From the NCBI GenBank assembly GCA_037893245.1, contig JBAIAA010000594.1, forward strand, positions 62,001 through 126,000: DNA of 64,000 nt. Reading direction: 5' to 3'. A program made the translations under genes and the position numbers. The notes below the pieces were generated by a model. It did not search any database, was not told where the DNA came from, and saw only the letters and a program-made list of their open reading frames with translations. The stretch is from Crossaster papposus (Eukaryota > Echinodermata > Asteroidea > Velatida > Solasteridae). Below are positions 46,541 through 55,390 of the stretch, piece after piece (within the stretch, counting starts at the first letter, position 1; the number at the start of each line of letters is the position of its first letter).

Positions 46541-46658
46541 CAGTACTGCTGGGCTTAAAATCCTGAATCCGTTAAATTCCACCAGTTTGTCCAATATGGT
46601 AGTATCCTGAATCTCCTTCAAAACATGGAATGAGTGGATTCAGGAACGTTAGGGTTAA
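46541..46658 (+). repeat. F7 dispersed repeat, copy 1
   Basis: The run of CAGTACTGCTGGGCTTAAAA, TTCCACCAGTTTGTCCAATAT, CTCCTTCAAAACA and GTGGATTCAGGAACGTTAGG matches the minus strand of 50,243-50,366 and, more distantly, 62,349-62,495. Size is about 120 bp. The terminal GTTAGGGTTAA words and TGGATTCAGGA/TCCTGAATCC inversions suggest a tiny MITE. Confidence 0.6.
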
Positions 46659-47264
46659 TAAAAGGGTTAATAAAAGATTATTATGGTTATTATGGTTATA
46701 CTCGGACTGTTCAGAAAGAAGGAACATCATGCGGATGAATAAAACTGACTAAACAAATTTGTGAGTACTTAGGCATCTTCTCCATGCTGGCTCTTCAAGT
46801 ACAGTGTACAAGAGCCACAGGCATTCTATCCTAATCCAAGACTTTTATTGCTCTGACAACAGCATCATCTTTAGACTTCCACAGGTCCATTTAACAATGA
46901 GACAGCCGGTAAAACGTAGTCTTGGCTCCAAGACATCGTAGGCGCAGTACAGTATGTGATGCAGTGCACATAGGCAGCAGATGCGGGCTCCTAACAAATA
47001 CGCCAAAGAAACGTTGCCAAAGACGTCATGGCTCTCTTGCACTTGAACAGCTTGTGAGCTATGTATAATTTAACAGGCAACCCAACAAATAATATCGCTT
47101 GCACACTGGAGAAAGTTCATGTTTTAGTAATAATAATATTAAGTTCTTGTACTTAAATACGCTTTCCATCATATCAACAATCTCATCAAAGCGTTCATCA
47201 GGCCCTGGACCACGCGGCAGCTGTTACAGACGCTTAATCGGCCTTGATCCTCTCAGGTACCTGT
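46659..47264. other. Spacer, no feature seen
   Basis: Short tandem AGGGTTAATAAA and TTATGGTTA words lie at 46,650-46,700. No supported gene is seen. Confidence 0.4.
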
Positions 47265-47410
47265 ACATGTACTGGTACATGTACTCATTTACATACTCCT
47301 GGGTGGAGTAAGGCAAAAAAGTTAGGTGTCTTGCCAAAAAGCACAAACATTATGTCCCTGGCAGGGTTCGAACCCACGCACTAACTACTGGGTCACGGCA
47401 TTCTACAATG
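47265..47410 (-). repeat. tRNA-derived SINE fragment (copy a)
   Basis: CTCCTGGGTGGAGTAAGGCA, GTGTCTTGCCAAAAAGCAC and the B-box palindrome GGGTTCGAACCC (47364-47375) match the order seen at 54,360-54,490. On the minus strand this is a tRNA-like head followed by a GGGCAAGACAC-type segment. The copy is truncated. Confidence 0.65.
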
Positions 47411-48194
47411 AGCTGGTTAGTTACCGTAGGTAGCGTATACATGTTGTGTACGATCAAGATATCAAAGACCACTGAAACCGCCTGGAAAATTAAATTACAC
47501 TCTTGCCAAACAAACAAATCATGGCCACGTACAAAATAATGGTATTAATCTGATGACTTTTTAGCTTTCCAAAATCCAGTTTCTTTGCCGTATTGCCGAT
47601 CGCTTCGTCCACAACGCGACGCTAACGTTACACACAAACCGGTACACACACAGCATGGGTTTCGATCGTTGCTGTATAGTATGTATTTCCACACGTCGCT
47701 GGGACGTACAAAAACTAGACCAGTGAGTCGGTAATTATGCGTATTACATCACGCAATTATGCACACAAATCACACGCATGTAAATGCCACACAAAACTGC
47801 TCGAAATTTCCTGAGCGGTGTATCTTTGGCGTACATTAAAGGGCGCTCGCATCGGCGGCCTACGTGTGCTGCATTGCATACATGTATATATACCGTACTG
47901 CGCTTTGGAACGTCTTGGAACCAAGACTACAGAAGGTAAAATCAAACAGTTACATGTAGGAGAGACAGAGGAGGTGAATTTTTATCAGTCACTAATTTTT
48001 ACAAATCTCATTTCCAAAATGCATTAGTGATCTTGGCTCTTGTCACTAGAATACATAGCATTTATTCGCATCCAAACATGTTAAATTGTAGTGCATACGT
48101 ACATGTATGTATGTGGAAATGATGTCTCATTGAATGGAAAGTTTGAAAAACACATAGACCTCATGTATCACTTGGGAAATTCTCGTTGATAGAA
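47411..48194. other. Spacer, no supported gene
   Basis: 47,580-47,900 is somewhat GC-richer, with no domain in its frames. No repeat is recognised. Confidence 0.4.
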
Positions 48195-48542
48195 TTAAAG
48201 GTCGGATACACCATTTGCAGATATCGAAAATATTTACTACCGAATTATTAAGAAATCCAGCAAAATGATTACGCTAGATATCCTGTAATTAGTATGAAAA
48301 ATAGAATTTTATAAAGAAAAATCGCGGTTGCCGTCCGACGATCACGAACAAACCGCAAATAACATAAGAATAACTGCTCGACGCCGGTTAAAACAAACGC
48401 TGTTTTCGCGCTTTTCCTTGGCATCCATGATTGTAAAACTTTGAACAGGTAAGTTAAACGATAATTACTAGAAAATACAACCCCCCAAATCTACCCATTC
48501 ATATTAATCCAAGTAATTACCAATGGTGTATCCTACCTTTAA
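48195..48542 (+). mobile_element. F1 MITE copy 9 (left of a back-to-back pair)
   Basis: TTAA is at 48195-48198 and 48539-48542. The left end is TTAAAGGTCGGATACACC and the right end CCAATGGTGTATCCTACC. A deletion removes the AATATCTTACTC to TAGGCAT block after CCGAATTATTAAGAAAT. The hairpin arms are mutated. Its right TTAA is also the left TTAA of the next copy. Confidence 0.9.
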
Positions 48543-48932
48543 AGGTAGTATACCGGTACACCATTTGCAGATATATCGAAAATATTTACTACCGAATTAT
48601 TAAAAAATATCTTACTCATTTGAAAGTAAATAATGATTCTAGGCATTCAGCAAAATGATTGCGCTAGATATCCTGTAATTATTCCGAAAAGTAGAATTTT
48701 ATAAAGAAAAATTCGGGATCGCCGGACGGCGATCGCGAAAAAACAAAGATAACATAAGAATAACTGCTCAACGCCGGTTGAAAACAAACGCTGTTTTTCG
48801 TGTTTTTCTCGGCATCCATGATTGTAAAACTTCGGACAGGTCAGTTAAACGATATTTACTATAAAATACAACCCCCAAATCTACTTATTCATTATAATTC
48901 GAGCAATTACCAATGATGTATCCTACCTTTAA
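48539..48932 (+). mobile_element. F1 MITE copy 10 (right of a back-to-back pair)
   Basis: TTAA is at 48539-48542 (shared) and 48929-48932. It is full length in the same orientation as its neighbour. The left terminal repeat carries a small insertion creating TATACCGGTACACC. The hairpin GGGATCGCCGGACGGCGATC near 48,717 is nearly intact. Confidence 0.9.
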
Positions 48933-49754
48933 GATTCGATTTGATCAGTCAAATAGAATTGAAATCGAAATAGTCTTTTACTCCTTTGAGAAATCATTCC
49001 CTACATACCGGTACATTGTAGCAATAATTCAATTCCCCCAAGAATATGTAGATACATCAGATAAACAATTCACTTTATTTCACCCAAAATATTTTTGCAA
49101 TGTACCAGTATGGTACACTAGCTCCTTATAGGCCCAGAGTGTTTCACTGTCGTTTGTGGGTGAAATTATACACTAACCCTAGTGTTTGACTAAAATCTAT
49201 TTGTGAGCTCCTTCTGGAGACATATTACTCTACAGAAATGTAATCAAACCTATTGTCCCTATTGTGTTCATGTCTCTACGAGGTACGTAAGATCATACAT
49301 ACCCAAGCCCATATGGAAAAAAACCTGGATTCAACACCATAAACACTGCCAAGTCTCATATCTGATGCACAGTCTTGATCTCAATGTCTCGGGGACATGG
49401 AACTGACCTCAGAATATCAACAAAGAGTGTTTTGTCACTGCAGCGATGACAAGAGCAGGGGAAAAAATATACAGAGAGCATACACTGGGTCTTGACTCCA
49501 TCCTGTAAATGTTAAATGTGGGGCAGAAATGTGTGCAATGTATGGACTGCACCCGGAGGCAGTGCATAAGCGGGAAGGCAGCTCGAAATGTGGTTGTTTA
49601 GAACAAACAAAGGGTACATGTGGATTATCATATTTTATAATTGGTTCTCAAGATCAATACATTTTGTACTTGTAATAATAAGCCACCGCCATGTAGGCTC
49701 TTCATGTCCTACATGTTTTTGTACACGACAAGCATTAACAGATTGTTTAAAATT
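48933..49754. other. Repeat-free spacer, no supported gene
   Basis: This is complex, unique-looking sequence at 49,135-49,560 without recognised repeats. Frames are short and unrecognised. Confidence 0.35.
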
Positions 49755-50145
49755 GGGTACACTCGATAGTCCGAAGGTTCGATAGTCCGAAGGTTCAATA
49801 GTTCGAAGGTTCGATAATCTGAACACACAAATTTCCAATAAGCGGGGGTTTATTAGTTCAAAAACGAAATAAAGTTTGTTATTTAATCCAAGCATTTAAT
49901 GCGATTGTCCGAAGGGTCGTTAGTCCAAATTTAGAATGAGGTTAATTAGTCCGAAGGTTCAATAGTCCGAAACAAAAATAAGGTTCAATAGTCCGAAGGT
50001 TCATTAATCCGAAAGCACACAAAGTTCAAGTCCAAACCTCACTGTCGATTCGGACTATCGAACCTTCGAAAAATTTAACCTTATTCTATTTTCGGAATAA
50101 TGAACCCTTTGGACTATCTAACTTTTGGACTATTGAGCGACACCC
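49755..50145. mobile_element. F5 foldback element built of GATAGTCCGAAGGTTC units
   Basis: The left end GGGTACACTCGATAGTCC and the inverse of the right end, GGGTGTCGCTCAATAGTCC, correspond. Each is followed by repeated 16-bp units of the type GATAGTCCGAAGGTTC. Units in the left two-thirds point right and those in the right third are inverted, the layout of a foldback element. It has no coding sequence. Confidence 0.75.
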
Positions 50146-50242
50146 GCATAAAATACAGGCCTCTAATTATTTGAATGCTTACAAATTTTTGATGTTAGTC
50201 GGGATTTTCAAAAGTAACAATGTAATCTTTAGAATTGAGTGA

Positions 50243-50366
50243 TTAACCCTAACGTACCTTAATCCATCAAAATCTAATCCCTGTTTTGGAGGAGTTCGGC
50301 GGATTTAGAATACATATATTGAACAAACTGGTGGAATATTATGGATTTTAAGCCTAGCAGTACATG
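50243..50366 (-). repeat. F7 dispersed repeat, copy 2
   Basis: Read on the minus strand: ACTGCTAGGCTTAAAATCC, TTCCACCAGTTTGTTCAATA, CTCCTCCAAAACAGGGATTA, TTTTGATGGATTAAGGTACG and TTAGGGTTAA, in the same order as 46,541-46,658. Related TGGATTC words continue to about 50,540. Confidence 0.6.
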
Positions 50367-51117
50367 TATATACTGGATTGGTAATGAATTTTGAAGATTC
50401 TGGAGAAACAATGCAAAATATTTGTATGCCAGCATGTTATCCTGATGAATCCGTCAGAATCCATCATACATTTGCTGGTGGATTGTTGATGATGCGTTCA
50501 GGATTTCTCAAGAATGTACTGGTGGATTCTGATTCTAATTATTATTATTTATTCGGCCAAGAAATAAAAACAGTACAATGACAAAGTAATACAGCTCTAT
50601 ATGAAAATATTGTTGTATAAAGTAACAATGCGATCAAAATAACAGAAACAATAAGTTTGAATAGCAAAACCGGATTCAGGAGATAAAGGGGATTGGAGTC
50701 AGTGGGGGGGGGGGGGGGGGGGGGGGGGTTATCGGAGAAAAACTTGAAGGAAAATGAGGAGTAAATTATGCAGTGGAGATTGGTGAAGGATGGAAGTGGT
50801 TGAGGAGGGGATTGGTGGAGGAGGGGAGTGGTCTAGTAGGGGGAGGGAGTTGTGAGTGGGTGGGGTACAATGTAGGTGAGTGCCAAGTGGACTTGGGGCA
50901 CCAGGAGCTTTTGCATGACGAACTTGTTGGACTTTGGCAGAATCAGGACACTTTCTACTAAAAGCACTTAAAATATATCCTTGATGTACCAATTTTTGAG
51001 GGTGTATACATGTAGGCCTAATGATTTATGTCAAGCAAGAGAAAAACTCGCAGACAAAAGCAAACTTTTGATGTTGCAGTATCTTTCATTTAAGTATTCT
51101 CCCAACTCGGACTAGGG
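50367..51117. other. Spacer with a G25 run
   Basis: A run of 25 G at 50,704-50,728 is the longest homopolymer in the window. The following 170 bp are purine-rich with GGAGGGGA-type words, giving a strong strand asymmetry. No gene is seen. Confidence 0.6.
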
Positions 51118-51700
51118 GTGCGTACTGATAATCCCCAAACCATATGTTCCCAGGGATTATGTTCCCCGGTCCCTATAACGATATGTTCCCTGGTCCCTAT
51201 ACAGGTATGTTCCCTGGTCCCTATACAGGTATGTTCCCTGGTCCCTATACCGGTATGTTCCCTGATCCCTATACAGGTATGTTCCCTGGTCCCTATACCG
51301 GTATGTTCCCTGGTCCCTATATGTTCCTTGGTCCTACAGTATGTTCTCCGGTCCCTGTATGTTGCTTGGTCCCTATAATTATGTTCCCCGGTCTCTATAC
51401 ATGTATATGTACCCCGGTCGCTATATGTTCCCCGGTCCTATATGTTCCCCGGTCCCTATACATGTATGTTTCCTGGTCCCTATATACACGTACCGTATGT
51501 TCCCGGTCTCTATACATGTATGTTCCCCGGTCTACTCTCTATACATGTATGTTCCCCGGTCCCTATACATGTACAGTTTGTATGTTCCCCGGTCCCTATA
51601 CATGTACAGTTTGTATGTTCCCCGGTCCCTATACATGCATGTTTCCCGGTTCCTATACATGTATGTTCTCCGGTCCCTATATGTTCCCCGAAGCATGATG
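51118..51700 (+). repeat. 24-bp minisatellite (TATGTTCCCTGGTCCCTATA)
   Basis: About 20 units of a 24-bp repeat, TATGTTCCCTGGTCCCTATA plus 4 variable bases, are arrayed head to tail. They are regular on the left and more variable, with GTACATGTA insertions, on the right. Because 24 is a multiple of three, one frame stays open for 184 codons and would encode MFPGPYTG-type repeats. Other frames and the opposite strand are also open, and units of other lengths occur, so this is better explained as non-coding satellite DNA. Confidence 0.85.
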
Positions 51701-51968
51701 TACATGTATACCGTAGTACATGTATATGAACAAGATGTCCTCATGACTCTGTGCACCCATCCTCGACACAAACATATATACGCGAGGTAAATTTGTAAAT
51801 TCAAAAATTAAATTCTTTCCCCAAATTGTCTTTAATTTGTTAAAACTGTTTAAACTTTGTAACTTCGTTGCCCCACAATTTTACGGTTAGAGTCCCGCAT
51901 GCCTCCAACCCCAAATCATTTTAAGGTGCTGAAAAACAACTGAACAAATCATTTGAATTATAAATGTG
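51701..51968. other. Spacer, no feature seen
   Basis: This is AT-rich sequence between the minisatellite and the Penelope 3' end. Nothing is recognised. Confidence 0.4.
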
Positions 51969-52085
51969 AATAAGATTAATACTGCTGCAAACTGCTTACT
52001 GGCTGGAATGACCTGAAATATACAAATCAAATAAGTTAAGAGGGCCTAATATTTCGATCTTAACAAGATCTTCTTCAGAGACTTA

Positions 52086-52801
52086 TGGCCCAGTCACAAT
52101 GTCGGCGATCTGTCGGGGATTAGTTTTGGCCGGGGGTCGTCGTAGAAAATAAAGAATCCTTGAACAATCCTAGCAATAATCCTAATAAAAGTGGAGCAGT
52201 CACATTGTCTGAGATTTTTTCAAGGATTTTGACCCGGTTTTGTCGAAAAATCGTGGGATTAGCCTCCGATCGCCTCCGATTGCATCGGAGACGATATCTG
52301 CGAGCATCTTTTCTTTTAATTTCTCGGAGGCGCCCTTATATACACGGCGATTTACTACGATTCCACCGTACGATTCGTCGGAGACGATCACAGAAAGCGT
52401 ACGAATCGTCGCAGGGCGCCTCCGATTCAGTCGGAGGGCGCCGGAGACCACTCGCAGACATTGAATCTCAACCTGAATTTCCAATCCCACACAGAATCTT
52501 GCGACTAGTCTCAGATTATTCGGAGGACGCCTCCGATTAATCGGAGGGCATCGTAGGTCATCGGAGATTGTGTCTGGGATGCCCAAAATGGGTGAAAAAT
52601 CTTGCGAGCAATCTTAAAATTTTAAGTTCAAGTTGGGGACCGCGACGGGTGTGGCGATGCCAAAAAAATCTGCGACAAGCCGCAGGCGTCCGGAGAGCGC
52701 CTCCGACGGGTGCAAAATCGTGAGATCTGTCTCAAGATTTTGTTCAAATTTCCCGGTTTTACCCATCGCCGACGCATCGCAACTGATTTGTGACTGGCCC
52801 A
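52086..52801. mobile_element. Inverted-repeat DNA element (TGGCCCAGTCACAA ends) nested in the Penelope tail
   Basis: The left end TGGCCCAGTCACAA and the inverse of the right end TGGGCCAGTCACAA differ at one base. Both are flanked by TA (52084-52085, 52802-52803), consistent with a TA target duplication. The 716-bp interior is GC-rich, dominated by CCTCCGAT/ATCGGAGG words in both orientations, which makes both strands appear open for about 126 codons. Those frames are shadows of the repeat, not genes. The superfamily is uncertain. Confidence 0.75.
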
Positions 52802-53084
52802 TAAATGACTGTGTACAAGAAACAAACATATATAGGGCAATGTACAGCATGATGCACATCATGGGCGCTGAAAAAACACAAAAGAAACAAAGCACAGAGT
52901 TCAATGGAACAAACAACAAAAGGAGGATTAGGCTGAGGGATTAAAGGGTGAGGTCAGTGTGGGTAGGATCAAAGGCGGGGTAGGAACAAAAACAGAAGGG
53001 GTAATAAAGCCACAAGGAAAGGGGTCCAGGGTGGAGATCAAAGGGAAGAACTAACAAATAAGTATGAATAGGAGTAATGAGGAT

Positions 53085-53100
53085 GGGGGGGGGGGGGGGG
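53085..53100 (+). repeat. G16 homopolymer in the Penelope 3' region
   Basis: This is an uninterrupted run of 16 G (16 C on the element's sense strand), 100 bases beyond the stop codon. Confidence 0.95.
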
Positions 53101-53199
53101 TTTGAGGAAAACCAGAGAAGTGAGAACAAACAAAAATAAAAACAAAATTCTGGCAAGGAATGAATCTGAAACAGATGACAAATGGAGAAAAAATTGAAG

Positions 53200-54102
53200 T
53201 TAATCATTTCCTAGTTGGATGTTAAGCCCATGTGGTTGAATAGTCCGAAGACGATTCATCCAGACTTTCTCCCGGCTGAGGCGGACTGAGTCTTTCCGAT
53301 GGCCAAGTGATTCTATGCCCTGAAGAATCATATCAGAAATGCAATGGTTAGGCTGGTTAAAGTGATGTCCTACAGGGGTATCCAGTTTCTTGGTGTTGAC
53401 AGTCGATCGATGACCGTAAAAACGCTTTTTTAGGGCATTTTTGGTCTCTCCGACATACTGAACTCCACAAAACCTGCAAGAGATGAGATATATGACGTTA
53501 GATGTACTGCAAGTGATGTTACCAATAATTCTATGAGTAGTACCAGAAGAGTGGCCAGAAAAGGAGTCAGACTCCTGAATGTGGATCTGGCAGACCACAC
53601 ATCTAGAGCTGCACTTGAAAGTTCCGTGCTGGATGGGGGGAGATGCATCCAAGCTGGGAACTTCGGCTCGAACAATGAGGTCTCGTAGATTTTGAGGGCG
53701 TCTATAGGCCAATACAGGGCTGTCGGGGATGGCCCGGACAAGGCGATCTGAAGTGTGGAGAATGTGATGGCTGTCGTTGGTGATTTTGCGAAGGGAAGGG
53801 AGACTGGGGTGAAAGGTAGTCACCAGGGGGATCATGGGTTTGGCATTAGCCTGGGGGGCCTTTACCTTTAGAGCCAAATTTCTGGGTACGGCTTTGGCTC
53901 TGGCAATGGCACGTTGAACTTGGCGGGAACTGTGACCCCTGGCAACCAAGTTGTTCTTCAGTATCTGTGAATGGCGGGAGAAATCATAGTCGTTAGAACA
54001 AATCCTTTTGAGTCTGAGGGCTTGACTAAATGCTATACCAGTCTTACAATGCCTAGGGTGACAGCTGGAGGAGTGGAGATACTGGTGTGTGTCTGTGGGT
54101 AT
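53200..54102 (-). CDS. Penelope-like element protein, C-terminal GIY-YIG endonuclease (partial)
   Basis: The frame contains, in order, PTDTHQYLHSSSCHPRHCK, SQALRLKRICS, a Cys cluster (C-x3-C-x2-C in FKCSSRCVVC) and NVIYLISC...QYVGET, the GIY-YIG core of Penelope-like endonucleases. Then follow LKKRFYGHRS with the expected catalytic Arg, GHHF, and REKVWMNRL with the expected catalytic Glu, ending GLNIQLGND. The endonuclease nicks target DNA for retrotransposition. The catalytic residues look intact and no stop interrupts about 300 codons. The reverse-transcriptase part is absent and no ATG opens the homologous region, so the product cannot be functional alone. The open frame continues upstream to about 54,207, but those codons do not look like Penelope sequence. 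Confidence 0.85.
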   Translation of the reverse strand: MPTDTHQYLHSSSCHPRHCKTGIAFSQALRLKRICSNDYDFSRHSQILKNNLVARGHSSRQVQRAIARAKAVPRNLALKVKAPQANAKPMIPLVTTFHPSLPSLRKITNDSHHILHTSDRLVRAIPDSPVLAYRRPQNLRDLIVRAEVPSLDASPPIQHGTFKCSSRCVVCQIHIQESDSFSGHSSGTTHRIIGNITCSTSNVIYLISCRFCGVQYVGETKNALKKRFYGHRSTVNTKKLDTPVGHHFNQPNHCISDMILQGIESLGHRKDSVRLSREKVWMNRLRTIQPHGLNIQLGND

Positions 54103-54212
54103 ATTTTGTATTCTGTTTTTATTGTCGTGGTGTGCTCCTCGATCATCTCTAAGTTCACTCAGTTTTCTCTTGTAATACCCTTCTTCTTTGTTATATATTC
54201 CTGGGTATTAGA

Positions 54213-54490
54213 TAAATAATAATGTTGGTGCTTATATAGCACTTTATACACCTACAAAATTAATGTAGTGTTTTAAAGTACTTTACAATTATTATTTCTG
54301 TTAACCAGAAACGAGACAAATTTCTGCAGCAGCTCAAGATCAGCGCATGTGGTCTCTACCTTCACAGTTACCCATTTATACTCCTGGGTGGAGAGAGGCA
54401 ATTGTAGTAGTGTCTTGCCCAAGAACACAAACACCATGTTGCATGTCTGGGTTCGAACCCATGTACCATCGTGCAGAGTCAAACACCGTA
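54213..54490 (-). repeat. tRNA-derived SINE (copy b)
   Basis: On the minus strand this has a tRNA-like head with the B-box palindrome GGGTTCGAACCC (54,449-54,460). It is followed by GTGTTCTTGGGCAAGACAC, CTCTCCACCCAGGAG, then AAGTACTTTAAAACACTACA and TATATAAGCACCAACATTAT near the tail. The fragment at 47,265-47,410 shares the head and middle. Its tail end lies next to the truncation point of the Penelope element. Confidence 0.7.
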
Positions 54491-55112
54491 AAAATAGTGT
54501 TATTCATTGTGGAACTTTATATTAGAATAGCTAAGATGATTCTCAAAAATAATCAAATATCTTCTTTACGTTTGTAAAAAATCTGAAATCTTATCTCCTT
54601 CACACATACTCATAATTGAGGTATTATTAATTTTGTGAACTCAATTTAGTGGTTTTGTCTCACACCAGCCTGTGTTTTCCAAACTGTGTTTTGTTATTGT
54701 CTTGTGGTATTGTCGTTCGGTTGATCGTAGTTTGTCTGTCAATAGGTTAGGATACAAAAGCAGTCGTTGATTACTTTAATATCTCTGTACTCTTAATGAT
54801 TCAATTGTCTATTCTTTGTTAATATGAGCTTTCAAGTTTTCATTTTGTAAAAATGGCAGCATTGAAATAAATGTAATAAATTGAAAACCACTGGACCACA
54901 GTGCCCCATCTTCAGGTCTGACCGACTGATTGGCTCTCACAAAGAATGCCACTTGTGAAGTAGATTACTATAATCCTCGCCTTGTCTCAAAATTGGGCTC
55001 AGATGAGTAGCTACCAATGTAGCCTGTTCTTTCATCCTGTTTGTCAAACCACGTTACACTGTCTAAACGACAAACAATTTACATGAACGCAAACAATTAA
55101 TTAATTCCATGA
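54491..55112. other. Spacer, no supported gene
   Basis: This is AT-rich and unique-looking. No gene or recognised repeat is seen. Confidence 0.4.
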
Positions 55113-55390
55113 ACAATGTGGCCCGGGTTCAATTCCCGGCCCGGACCATACATGTATGCGAGTAGAGTTGTGCGTTGGTTCTCTCTTGTGCCATAAGGGT
55201 TTTTATCCGGCCCTTCGGTTTTCCTCCCTCTGGAAAAAATCAAACACTTTCGATCTCTGGCTGTGCTCTGTAGTCGCGAGTCCATGTGGCCGGCTGCCAT
55301 AGGCGCTTTACTTGCGGCTTGACCGGGTTGTAGCCGCGTCCTTCGCAATTCAGCATTCCAGCTGCGAGTAAGGATGATTAGCCTCCCAAA
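55113..55390 (+). repeat. tRNA-derived SINE with GC-rich body
   Basis: The B-box-like GGTTCAATTCC is at 55126-55136, inside a short hairpin GCCCGGGTTCAATTCCCGGC. The body has TTGGTTCTCTCTTGTGCC, TCGGTTTTCCTCCCTC, then GGCTGCCATAGGCGCTTTAC and GGTTGTAGCCGCGTCC. The tRNA-like head plus structured body marks a SINE family different from those at 13.9 and 54.2 kb. The minus-strand frame of 83 codons is a shadow. Confidence 0.65.

Larger units (their letters stand above)
51969..54102 (-). mobile_element. Penelope-like retroelement, 5'-truncated, with nested element
   Basis: Read on the minus strand it enters at a conserved segment just after the reverse-transcriptase region (PTDTHQYLH at 54,099). 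It then carries a GIY-YIG endonuclease frame to the stop at 53,200, an AT-rich 3' region, and a tail with CTCTGAAGAAGATCTTGTTA then GGCCCTCTT down to about 51,969. A related tail fragment lies at 60,710-60,822. The 3' region is interrupted by an inverted-repeat element (52,086-52,801). Loss of the reverse transcriptase indicates 5' truncation on insertion, usual for this class. No hammerhead ribozyme core was recognised. Confidence 0.8.

Noticed and set aside
47364..47375. tRNA gene around GGGTTCGAACCC (also 54,449)
   Set aside because: Only the T-arm-like palindrome is intact; both belong to truncated or reverse-oriented SINE copies.
49755..50145. CRISPR-like array of 16-bp repeats
   Set aside because: The units are contiguous or irregularly spaced, change orientation and lack uniform spacers; the context is eukaryotic.
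51144..51698. 184-codon frame of MFPGPYT repeats as a real gene
   Set aside because: It is the translation of a 24-bp minisatellite; other frames and the opposite strand are open too, and unit lengths vary on the right side.
52160..52586. Overlapping 126- and 128-codon frames on opposite strands
   Set aside because: Both lie wholly inside the GC-rich inverted-repeat element at 52,086-52,801 and arise from its repeated CCTCCGAT words.
53200..53949. Treating the GIY-YIG frame as a host endonuclease gene starting at 53,949
   Set aside because: The codon there is TTG, the recognisable homology continues upstream to about 54,099, and the motif order is that of a Penelope-like element.
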